This document shows positions 14,395 through 26,660 of a stretch of 64,000 bases of DNA, piece after piece. The notes beneath the pieces were generated by a model. The model saw only the letters and a program-made list of their open reading frames with translations, did not search any database and had not been told where the DNA came from. Made by a program: the position numbers and the translations under genes. This DNA comes from Mastigias papua (lineage: Eukaryota > Cnidaria > Scyphozoa > Rhizostomeae > Mastigiidae): assembly GCA_964019165.1 (NCBI GenBank), contig OZ025283.1, positions 11,226,563 to 11,290,562 on the forward strand, read 5' to 3'. The stretch's first letter is position 1; each line of letters opens with the position of its first letter.

Positions 14395-14585
14395 AACAAC
14401 AGTCTCATCAGGAATGTGATGGTAGAGATGCCCATGTTGAGAATAGGTATCATGGGATTCATCAAATCTTCTCCTTTTCAAATGAAGATATATGAATATA
14501 ACCTGAAAAGAGAGAATGGATTTAAGCTACTAAAAATGAACCTAAAATACAAAAATATGCCATGAAAAACTTGCGGTATTTAAGT
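14393..14585. repeat. Tandem second copy of the outer end of the right arm
   Basis: AACAACAGTCTCATCAGGAA, GGTAGAGATGCCCATGTTGA and ATATGCCATG-AAAACTTGCG repeat the content of 14068-14383, without the TA expansion and with scattered differences. Confidence 0.85.
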
Positions 14586-15347
14586 TTCACCTAATTGAAA
14601 GCCCCAGAAAGATGTAGATACCAAGACTAAACTCACAATAAGTTCGGTGAGAAAACAGGGCTGTGTTAATCACCAAAGCACGGAGGATCGTTTTCCCCCA
14701 ACAAAACCAAAAAATGACTCTTGGTTAATTAACACGAACTGAAGTAAGTGAGGCTTAGTAATCTGCAAAACCATCTTACTCGATCATATATCCATACTGA
14801 CAACAACATCGATGAATTCAAATTCACGTCACTAATGGGCAAAACACCCAAGTGCAGTTTTAATTCTCGGCTAACATTTCATCATTTTGATCACTTTTCA
14901 ATATGGAACATCACCCAATCAATCTCACAATTGGTCAATTCTGGGGAAAATACCAAGGCTATAGCATTAGTTTTTGGCAAAAATTTGATCCATTTTATCA
15001 CTTTTATTTCTCCGATAAATATAAATGACTTTCAATTTTTAGATAGTTTTGGGCACAATCGCAAGGCTATAGCAGTACCTTTCAGGTGAAATTGGCTCAT
15101 TTTCCTCAATTGTCAACATGCAATCCAAAGCAATGAGTGTCAACTAAAGTTATTCTAGGGAAAAATACCAAAGTTATAGCCTTACATATTGGGCAAAACT
15201 AGCTCATTTTCATCATTTTTCAATCAATATTTGGCAACAAGGAAATTAAATGGGTTATTCCTCGTCAAAATACCAGGGCGTCAATCTCCAATCAGAATCA
15301 TTGACTCTCAATTTCCATAATTATTGAACAAAATACCTAAGCTATAG

Positions 15348-15438
15348 CATAGTGGACAAATCTTGATTAGTTGTTAGCGCGATCCCCAATTGGGGAATCT
15401 TCTGCCTTATTGACCAATCAAGATTTGTCCACTATGCT
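15348..15438. mobile_element. 91-bp foldback insertion in a satellite monomer
   Basis: Perfect 21-bp inverted arms at 15348-15368 and 15416-15436 (CATAGTGGACAAATCTTGAT and its complement) enclose a loop containing CCCCAATTGGGG. The insert is bracketed by CCTAAGCTATAG (15336-15347) and CCTAGGCTATAG (15439-15450), which look like a 12-bp target duplication with one mismatch, although this motif is also the satellite core. Confidence 0.65.
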
Positions 15439-15554
15439 CCTAGGCTATAGCTTTAATTTTCGGCTTAAGTTGGTTCATTTTAAGCAACATTGAACCTGAA
15501 AACAACATCAGTGACCTTCAATTCTGGTCATTTTTGGGTACAGTAGCAAGGCTA

Positions 15555-15770
15555 TTGTTATCTTATGTTCACTGATGCTACATTCCCACAAGAGCGTTAT
15601 GCTGCCATTGGTGTGTACAACACACTACGTGTGTAGTAGTTGTTGTTTTGGTACTTAAGAACACACGGTTGTCAAGTAGGTAGTTAGTAGATTACTATGC
15701 AGCTGTAAGATAAAACGGTGAAAATGAACAACATAACTCAACAGATATAACCTGAACTTTTGGTCAGAAA
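15555..15770. other. Non-satellite interruption in the array
   Basis: Sequence without monomer blocks between degenerate copies. It includes ACACACTACGTGTGTAGTAG and TTGTTGTTTTGG. Probably an old insertion; origin not recognised. Confidence 0.5.
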
Positions 15771-18700
15771 TGACTCAATGTCACTAGTTTTCAATCTTGA
15801 TGATCAAAATCCTTGTCTTTCAACACAACGCTCATTTATGGGTAAAGTGCAATGGTTATAGCCTTACTTTTGGTCACAAATGGCTAATTTTCATCGCTTT
15901 TCATCCAATACCCATAATCCTTGTCTTATCAGTATAGTCATTTCTGGCAAACTAACAAAGATATAGCTTTACTTTCTGGCCAAAGATGCATCATTTTAAT
16001 CACTTTTAAATCTGCAATAAAAATGAATAAACTTCAATTTTGGCCAATTTTGCGAATATAACAAGGCTATAGCCTCACTTTTTTTGCCAAAACTTGCTCA
16101 TTTTCATCACAGTTCAATCTGGACTAAAACTGAATGAACTTCAATTTTGGTCAATGTTTGGTAAACTACCAAGGCTATAGCCTTCCTTTTTGCCACAAAA
16201 TGGCGCATTTTCATAACTCTTCAATCTTGACTGAAAATGAATGAACTTAAACTGTTCAGTTCATTCAAATTGAACTTAAACTGAAATGAACTCATTCAGT
16301 TCATTCAATTTTGGTCAATGGTGGGCGTAATACCAAGGCTATAGCTTTACTTTTTGGACAAAAACTGGCTCATTTTCATCACTTTCAATCTGAACTAAAA
16401 ATGAATTTCAAGTGTCGTCATTTTAGGGTAAAATAGCAAGGCTATAGTCCTACCTTTTGGCCAAAATACCTCATTTTCATCACTCTTCAATCTGAACTAA
16501 AAATGAAAGAACTTCAATTTTCGTCATTTTCGGACAAAATACCAAGCCAACAGCATTACCATTGGGTCAAAAATGGCTCATTTTCATCAATTCTCAATAT
16601 GGATTAAAAATGATCAACTCTAATTTTCGTTATTTTCTGGGCGAAACACCAACGTTATAGCCCTACTTTATGGTCAAAAATGGCTCATTTTCATCACTTT
16701 TCCATCTATAATGAAAATGAAGGAACTTTCATTTTGGTCATTTTTCGAGAAAATACTAAGGCTATACCCTTGGTTTTCGGCCTATAATAGCTCAGTTCAT
16801 TACTATTCAATCCTCAATAAAAATGAATGACTTTCAATTCTGGTCAGTGCTGGCCAAAACACAAAGGCTACAGCCTTACTTTATGCTTAAAAGCGGCTCT
16901 TTTTCATCATTTCTCAATCTGGAATAAAAACGAATCAACTTCAATTTTGGAAATTTTTAAGCAAAATACCACGGGTATAGACCTACTTTATGGTCAAAAA
17001 TGGCTCATTTTCATCATTTTTCTATCTATAACGAAAACAAAGGAGCTTCAAACTTGGTCATTTTTGGGCAAAATACCAAGGCTTTAGCCTTACTTCTTAG
17101 CCAACAATAGATGATTTTAATCACTTTTCTCTCTGGCCTAAAAATGTAGTTACTTCAATTTTGGTCAGTTTTGGTCAAAATACAAAGGCTATAGCCTTAT
17201 TTTTTGGCAAAAAATGCCTCTATTTCATCACTTTTCAATTTGCAACCAACATCAATGAATTTCAATTTTGGTCATTTCTGGGCAAAATACCAAGGCTATA
17301 GCCTTACTTTTTGGCCAAACATGGCTCATTTTCATCACTTTAAATGTGCAATCAAAATCAATGAATTTCAATTCTGGTCATTTTTGGCCACAATACCAAG
17401 GCTATAGCCTTACTTTTTGGCCAAAAATGACTCATTTTCATTACTTTTCAATGGGCAATTAAATTGAATGAATTTCAGTTTTTGCTTATTTTTGGTCAAA
17501 ATACAAAGGCTATAGCCTTACTTTTTGGCCCATTTTTATCACTTTGCTATCTGTAGTAAAAATAAAAGAACCTCACTTTTCATCATTTTTGGACAAAAAA
17601 CTAAGGCTATAGCCTTACTGTTTGGCCAAAAATGGCTCATTTTCATCATGTTTCTTTCTGGACTAAAAATGAATCAATTTCAAATTTGGTCAGTTTTAAG
17701 TAAAATACCAATGCTATAGCCTTACGTTTTGGCCAACAATACCTCATTTTCCTCATATGTCTGTCTGGACTACAAATGTAGTAGCTTCAATTTTGGTCAT
17801 TTTTGGGCAACATACCAAGGATATAGCCTTACGTTTAGGCCCATTTTCATCACTTTGCTATCTGTAGCAAAAATAAAAGAACCTCACTTTTGATCATTTT
17901 TGGACAAAATACCAAGGCTACAGCCTTACTCTTTGCCCAAAAATGGCTCATTTTCATCGTATTCCTTTCTGGATTAAAAATGCATGACTTTCAAATTTGG
18001 TCACTTTTGGGCAAAATACCGAGGCTATAGCCTTACTTTTTGGCCAGACATGGCTCATTTTCATCGCTTTTCAATGTGCAATTAAAATGAATGAATTACA
18101 GTTTTTGCTCATTTTTGGTCAAAATACCAAAGATTTAGCCTTACTTTTTCGCCAAAATTGGCTCATTTTCATCTCCTTTTAGTGTGCAACCAACATGATT
18201 GAATTTCACTTTTGGTCATTTGTGGGCAAAATACCAAGGCTATAGCCTTAGTATTTAGGCAGACCAAAAATGAATCAATTTCACATTTGGTCATTTTTGG
18301 TCAAAATACCAAGGCTATAGCCTTACTTTTTGGCCAAAAATGGCTTACTGTCATCACTTTTCAATCTGCAAGCGAAATCAAGCAATTTGAAATTTTTTCA
18401 TTTTTGAGCAAAATACCAAGGCTATAGCCTTACTTTTTGTCCAAAAATGGCTCATTTTCATCACTTGTCAATCTGCACTCGACATCAATTAATTTCAAAC
18501 TTGGTCATTCATGGGCAAAATACCAAGGCTATAGCCTTACTTTTTCGCCATAAATGGCTCATTGTCATCACTTGTCAATCTGCACTCGACATCAATTAAT
18601 TTCAAACTTGGTCATTCATGGGCAAAATACCAAGGCTATAGCCTTACTTTTTCGCCATAAATGGCTCATTGTCATCATGTGTCAATGTGCAATCAAAATG

Positions 18701-19046
18701 AATGAATTTCAAATTTGGTCATTTTTGGGCAACATACAAGGCTATAGCCTTACTTTTTGGCCAGAAATGGCTCTTTTCATCACTTTGCTATCTCTATAAA
18801 AAACACAAAACTGCAATATTGATCATTTCTCGGCAACATACCAAAGCTATAGCCTTACTTTTTCGCCAAAATGGCTCATTTTCACCACTATTCAATGTGC
18901 AATCAAAATGAACGAATGACAAATTTGGTCATTATTGGGTAAAATACCAAGGCTATAGCCTTACTTTTTGGCCACAAATATCTCATTTCTGATCACTTTT
19001 CAATGTCCAAGACATATGATTGACTTTCTATTTTTGGCATTTCCGG

Positions 19047-19700
19047 TCAAACTACCAAGGCTATAGCCTTACTTTTTGGCCAGAAATGGCTCTTTTTTTA
19101 TCACATTCCTATCTGTAATAAACATAAAAGAACTTCAATTTTGGTCATTTTTAGGCAAAATACCAAGGCTATAGCCTTACTTTTTGTCCAAAAATGCCTC
19201 AATTTCATCACTTTTCAATGTGCAATCAAAATGAATGAATTTTAAATGTGGTCATTATTGAGCAAAATTCCAAGGCTATAGCCTTACTTTTTGGCCACAA
19301 ATATCTCATTTTTGATCACTTTTCAATGTCCAAGACAAATGATTGACTTTCTATTTTTGGCATTTCCGGTCAAACTACCAAGGCTATAGCCTTACTTTTT
19401 GGCCAGAAATGGCTCTTTTTTTATCACATTCCTATCTGTAATAAACATAAAAGAACTTCAATTTTGGTCATTTTTAGGCAAAATACCAAGGCTATAGCCT
19501 TACTTTTTGTCCAAAAATGTCTCAATTTCATCACTTTTCAATGTGCAATCAAAATGAATGAATTTTAAATGTGGTCATTATTGAGCAAAATTCCAAGGCT
19601 ATAGCCTTACTTTTTGGCCACAAATATCTCATTTTTGATCACTTTTCAATGTCCAAGACAAATGATTGACTTTCTATTTTTGGCATTTTCGGTCAAAATA
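19047..19700 (+). repeat. Trimeric higher-order repeat, 323-bp period
   Basis: Three monomer subtypes follow one another: one with CCTATCTGTAATAAA-ATAAAAGA, one with TTTCAATGTGCAATCAAAATGA, and one with TCAATGTCCAAGACAAATGA-TGACTTTC. The whole triplet recurs at exactly 323 bp (landmarks 19054, 19377, 19700), and adjacent triplets are nearly identical. Confidence 0.85.
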
Positions 19701-22700
19701 CCAAGGCTATAGCCTTACTTTTGGCCAGAAATGGCTCTTTTTGTATCACAGTCCTATCTGTAATAAAAATAAAAGAACTTCAATTTTGATCATTTTTGGA
19801 CAAAATACCAAGGCTATAGCCTTACTTTTTGGCCAGAAATGGCTCATTTTCACCATCCTTCAATCTGGAAGCGAAATCAAGCAATTTCAAATTTGGTCAT
19901 TTGTGAGCAAAATACCAAGGCTATAGCCTTACTTTTTGGCCACAAATATCTCATTTTTGAGCACTTTTCAATGTGCAAGAAAAATGATTGACTGTTTATT
20001 TTCGGCATTTTCGGTCACAAACGCAAGGCTATAGCCTTACCTTTTGGCCAGAAATGGCTCTGTTGTTATCACATTCCTATCTGTAATAAAAATAAAAGAA
20101 CTTCAATTTTGATCATTCTTGGACAAAATACCAAGGCTATAGCCTTACTTTTCGGCCACAAATGGCTCATTTTCATCAACTTTCAATCTGCAATCGAAAT
20201 CAATCACTGTCAAATTTGACCATTGTTGAGCAAAATACCAAGGCTATAGCCTTACTTTTCGACCAAAAATGGCTCATTTTTGATCACTGTTCAATGTGCA
20301 AGACACATGATTGACTTTCTATTTTTGGCATTTCCGGTCAAAATACCAAGGCTATAGCCTTACTGTTTGGCTAGAAATGGCTTTGTTTTATCACATGCCC
20401 ATCTGTTATAAAAATAACAGAACTTCACTTTTGATCATTTTTGGACAAAATACCAAGGTTATAGCCTTACTTTTTGGCCAAAAATGGCTCATGTTTGATC
20501 ACTTTTCAATGTGCAAGAAAAATGATTGACTGTCTATTTTCGGCATTTTCAGTCAAAATACCAAGGCTATAGCCTTACTTTTTGGCCAGAAATGGCTCTG
20601 TTTGTAAAACATTCTTATCTGTAATAAAAAAAACAGAACTTCAATTTTGGTCACTTTTAGGCAAAATACCAAGGCTATAGCATTACTTCTTGTCCAAAAA
20701 TGCCTCAATTTCATGTCTTTTCAATGTGCCATCAAAATGAATGAATTTCAAATTTGGTCATGTTTGACCAAAATTCCAAGGCTATAGCCTTACTTTTTGG
20801 CCAAAAATAGGTCATGTTTGATCACTTTTCAATGTCCAAGAAAAATGGTTGACTGTCTATTTTCGGCATTGTCGGTCAAAAAGGCAAGGCTATAGCCTTA
20901 CTTTTTGGCCAGAAATGGCTGTTTTTATCACATTCCTTTCTGTAATAAACATAACAGAACTTCAATTTTGATCATTTTTTGGACAAAATACCAAGGCTAG
21001 AGCCTTACTTTTTGGAAAGACATAGCTCATTTTCATCACCTTTCAATCTGCAAGCGAAATCGAAGAATGTCAAATTTGGTCATTTGTGAGCAAAATACCA
21101 AGGCTATAGCCTTACTTTTTGGCCACAAATATCTCATTTTTGATCACATTTTAATGTCCAAGACAAATGATTGACTTTCTATTTTCGGCATTTTCGGTCA
21201 AAATACCATGGCTATAGCCTTACTTTTTGGCCAGAAATGGCTCTTTGTCTATCACAGTCCTATCTGTAATAAAAATAAAAGAACTTCAATTTTGATCATT
21301 TTTGGACAAAATACCAAGGCTATAGCCTTACTTTTTGGCCAGAAATGGCTCATTTTCATCATCCTTCAATCTGGAAGCGAAATCAAGCAATTTCACATTT
21401 GGTCATTTGTGAGCAAAATACCAAGGCTATAGCCTTACTTTTTGGCCAAAAATGGCTCATTTTCATCACTTTTCAATGTGCAATCAAAATGAATGAATTT
21501 CAAATTTGGTCAGTTTTGAGCAAAATTCCAAGGCTATAGCCTTACTTTTTGGCCACAAATATCTCATTTTTGAGCACTTTTCAATGTGCAAGACAAATGA
21601 TTGACTGTTTATTATCGGCATTTTCGGTCACAAAAGCAAGGCTACAGCCTTACCTTTTGGCCAGAAATGGCTCTGTTTTTATCACATTCCTATCTGTAAT
21701 AAAAATAAAAGAACTTCAATTTTGATCATTCTTGGACAAAATACCAAGGCTATAGCCTTACTTTTCGGCCACAAATGGCTCATTTTCATCAACTTTCAAT
21801 CTGCAATCGAAATCAATCACTGTCAAATTTGACCATTGTTGAGCATAATACCAAGGCTATAGCCTTACTTTTCGACCAAACATGGCTCATTTTTGATCAC
21901 TGTTCAATGTGCAAGACACATGATTGACTTTCTATTTTTGGCATTTCCGGTCAAAATACCAAGGCTATAGCCTTACTTTTTGGCCAGAAATGGCTCATTT
22001 TCATCATCCTTCAATCTGGAAGCGAAATCAAGCAATTTCACATTTGGTCATTTGTGAGCAAAATACCAAGGCTATAGCCTTACTTTTTGGCCAAAAATGG
22101 CTCATTTTCATCACTTTTCAATGTGCAATCAAAATGAATGAATTTCAAATTTGGTCATTTTTGAGCAAAATTCCAAGGCTATAGCCTTACCTTTTGGCCA
22201 AAAGTGCCTCATTGTCATCACTTTTCAATGTTCAATCAAAATCAATCAATTTCAAATTTGGTCATTTTTGAGCAAAATACCAAGGCTATAGCCTTACTTT
22301 TTGGCCAAAAATGCCTAATTTTCATCACTTTTCAATGTTCAATCAAAATCAATCAATTTCAAAGTTGGTCATTTTTGAGCAAAATACCAAGGTTATAGCC
22401 TTACTTTTTGGCCAAAAATGGCTCATTTTCATCACTTTTCAATGTGCAATCAAAATGAATGAATTTCAAATTTGGTCATTTTTGAGCAAAATTCCAAGGC
22501 TATAGCCTTACTGTTTGGCCACAAATATCTCATTTTTGAGCACTTTTCAATGTGCAAGAAAAATGATTGACTGTTTATTTTCGGCATTTTCGGTCACAAA
22601 AGCAAGGCTATAGCCTTACTTTTTGGCCAGAAATGGCTCTGTTTTTATCACATTCCTTTCTGTAATAAACATAACAGAACTTCAATTTTGATCATTTTTT

Positions 22701-25700
22701 GGACAAAATACCAAGGCTAGAGCCTTACTTTTTGGAAAGACATGGCTCATTTTCATCACCTTTCAATCTGCAAGCGAAATCAAGGAATGTCAAATTTGGT
22801 CATTTGTGAGCAAAATACCAAGGCTATAGCCTTACTTTTTGGCCAAAAATGGCTCATTATCATCACCTTTCAATCTGCAATCGAAATCAATCAATTTCAA
22901 ATTTGGCCATTTTTAAGCGAAATACCAAGGCTATAGCCTTACTTTTTGGCCAAAACTGGCTCTGTTTCATCACATTCCTATGTGTAATAAAAATAAAAGA
23001 ACCTCAATCGTGATCATTTTTGGACAAAATACCAAGGCTATAGCCTAACTTTTTGACCAAAACTGGCTCATTTTCATCACCGTTCAATCTGGAAGCGAAA
23101 TCAAGCAATTTCAATGTTGATCATTTGTGAGCAAAATACCAAGGCTATAGCCTTAATTTTTGGCCAAAAATGGCTCATTTTCATCACCTGTCAATCTGCA
23201 ATCGACATCAATCAATGTCAAAGTTGGCCATTTTTGAGCAATATACCAAGGCTATAGCCTTACTTTTTCGCCGGAAATGGCTCTTTGTTATCACATGTCT
23301 ATCTGTTATAAACATAACAGAATTTCACTTTTGATCAATTTTGGACAAAATACCAAGGCTATAGCCTTAATTTTTGGCCAAAAATGGCTCATTTTCATCA
23401 CTTTTCAATGTGCAATCAAAATGAATGAATTTCAAATTTGGTCATTTTTGAGCAAAATTCCAAGGCTATAGCCTTACTTTTTGGCCACAAATATCTCATT
23501 TGTGATCACTTTTCAATGTGCAAGAAAAATGATTGACTGTTTATTTTCGGCATGTTCGGTCACAAACGCAAGGCTATAGCCTTACTTTTTAGCCAGAAAT
23601 GGCTCTGTTTTTATCACATTCCTATCTGTAATAAAAATAAAAGAACTTCAATTTTGATCATTCTTGGACAAAATACCAAGGCTATAGCCTTACTTTTCGG
23701 CCACAAATGGCTCATTTTCATCAACTTTCAATCTGCAATCGAAATCAATCACTGTCAAATTTGACCATTGTTGAGCAAAATACCAAGGCTATAGCCTTAC
23801 TTTTCGACCAAACTTGGCTCAGTTTTGATCACTTTTCAATGTGCACGACACATGATTGACTTTCTATTTTTGGCATTTCCGGTAAAAATACCAAGGCTAT
23901 AGCCTTACTGTTTGGCCAGAAATGGCTCTTTTTGTATCACAGTCCTATCTGTAATAAAAATAAAAGAACTTCAATTTTGATCATTTGTGGACAAAATACC
24001 AAGGCTATAGCCTTACTTTTTGGCCAAAAATGCCTCAATTTCATCACTTCTCAATGTGCAATCAACGTGAATGAATTTCAAATTTGGTCATGTTTGAGCA
24101 AAATTCCAAGGCTATAGCCTTACTTTTTGGCCAAAAATAGCTCATTTTTGAGCATTTTTCAATGTGCAAGAAAAATGATTGACTGTTTATTTTCGGCATT
24201 GTCGGTCACAAAAGCAAGGCTATAGCCTTACTTTTTGGCCAGAAATGGCTCTGTTTTTATCACATTCCTATCTGTAATAAAAATAAAAGAACTTCAATTT
24301 TGATCATTCTTGGACAAAATACCAAGGCTATGGCCTTACTTTTTGGCCAAAAATGGCTCATTTTCATCACTTCTCGATCTGCAATCGACATCAATGTCAA
24401 ATTCGGTCATTTTTGAGAAAAATACCAAGGCTATAGCCTTACTTTTTCCCCAATAATGGCTCATTTTCATCACTTTTCAATCTTCAATCGTAATCAATGA
24501 ATTTCAAATTTGGTCATGTGTGAGCAAAATACCAAGGCTATAGCCTTACTTTTTCGCCAAACATGGCTCATTTTCATCCCTGTTCAATCTGCAATCGACA
24601 TCAATCAATTTCAAATTTGGTCATTTGTCAGCAAAATACCAAGGCTATAGCCTTAATTTTTGGCCAAAAATGGCTCATTGTCATCACCTTTCAATCTGGA
24701 AGCGAAATCAATCAATTTGAAATTTGGTCATTTTTGAGCAAAATTCCAAGGCTATAGCCTTACTGTTTGGCCGAAAATAGCTCATTTTTGAGCACTTGTC
24801 AATGCCCAAGAAAAATGAGTGACTTTCTATTTTCGGCATTTTCGGTCAAAATACCAAGGCTATAGCCTTACTTTTTGGCTAGAAATGGCTCTTGTTTTAT
24901 CACATGTCTATCTGTTATAAAACTAACAGAACTTCAATTTTGATCATTTTTGGACAGAATACCAAGGCTATAGCCTTACTTTTTGGCCAAAAATGGCTCA
25001 TTTTTGATCACTTTTCAATGTCCAAGAAAAATGATTGACTTTCTATTTTCGGCATTTTCGGTCAAAATACCAAGGCTATAGCCTTACTTTTTGGCCAGAA
25101 ATGGCTGTTTTTATCACATTCCTATCTGTATTAAACAGAACAGAACTTCAATTTTGGTCATTTTTAGGCAAAATACCAAGGCTATAGCCTTACTTTTTGG
25201 CCAGAAATGGCTCGTTGTTTACCACAGTCCTATCTGTAATAAAAATAAAAGAACTTCAAGTTTGGTCATGGTTAGGCAAAATACCAAGGCTATAGCCTTA
25301 CTTTCTGTCCAAATATGCCTCAATTTCATCACTTTTCAATGTGCAATCAAAATGACTGAATTTCAAATTTTGGTCATTTTTAAGCAAAGTTCCAAGGCCT
25401 TATTTTTTGGCCACAAATAGCTCAATTTTGATCACTTTTCAATGCCCAAGACAAATGATTGACTTTATATTTTCGGCATTTTCGGTCAAAATACCAAGGC
25501 TATAGCCTTACTTATTGGCCAAAAATGGCTCTGTTTTTATCACATGTCTATCTGTTACAAAAATAACAGAACTTCAATTTTGATCATTTTTGGACAGAAT
25601 ACCAAGGCTATAGCCTTACTTTTTGGCCAAAAATGGCTCATTTTTGATCACTTTTCAATGCCCAAGAAAAATGATTGACTTTCTATTTTCGGCATTTTCG

Positions 25701-26219
25701 GTCAAAATACCAAGGCTATAGCCTTACTTTTTGGCCAGAAATGGCTCTGTTTTTATCACATTCCTATCTGTATTAAACAGAACAGAACTTCAATTTTGGT
25801 CATTTTTAGGCAAAATACCAAGGCTATAGCCTTACTTTTTGTCCACAAATGCCTCAATTTCATCACTTTTCAATGTGCAATCAAAATGAATGAATGTCAA
25901 ATTTGGTCATGTTTGGGTAAAATACCAAGGCTATAGCCTTACTCTTTTGCCAACAATGGGTCATTTTCCTCATTTGTCAATGTGCAATCAAAATGATTGA
26001 ATTTGACATTTGGTCATTTTTAGGCAAAATACCACGGGTATAGCCTTACTGTGTGTCCCAAAATGAATCATTTTAACCACTAGTCAATGTGCAATCAAAA
26101 TGAATGAATTTCAAATTTGGTCATGTCTGGTCAAATTACCACGGCTATAGCCTTACTTTTTAGGCAAAATACCTAATTTTTAGTATGTTCTTTCTGGACT
26201 AAACATGAATGAATTTCAA

Positions 26220-26660
26220 ATTAGGTCATTTTTGAGTAAAATACCAAGGCTATAGCCTTACCTTTTCGCCCAAAATGGCTCATTTCCATCCCTGTTCAAT
26301 CTGCAATCGAAATCAATCAATTTCAAATTTGGTCATTTTTCAGCAAAATACCAAGGCTATAGCCTTACTTTTTAGGCAAAATACCTAATGTTTAGTAGGT
26401 GTCTTTCTGGACTAAACATGAATGAATTTCAAATTAGGTCATGTATGGGCAAAATACCAAGGCTATAGCCTTACTTTTTCGCCAAAAATGGCTCATTTTC
26501 ATCCCTGTTCAATCTGCAATCGAAATCAATCAATTTCAAATTTGGTCATTTTTCAGCAAAATACCAAGGCTATAGCCTTACTTTTTAGGCAAAATACCTA
26601 AGTTTTAGTAGGTTTCTTTCTGGACTAAACATGAATGAATTTCAAAGTAGGTCATGTATG
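26220..26660 (+). repeat. Dimeric higher-order repeat in the satellite
   Basis: A monomer with TTTTTAGGCAAAATACCTAA, TTTCTGGACTAAACATGAAT alternates with one with CATCCCTGTTCAATCTGCAATC. The pair repeats at about twice the monomer length. Confidence 0.75.
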
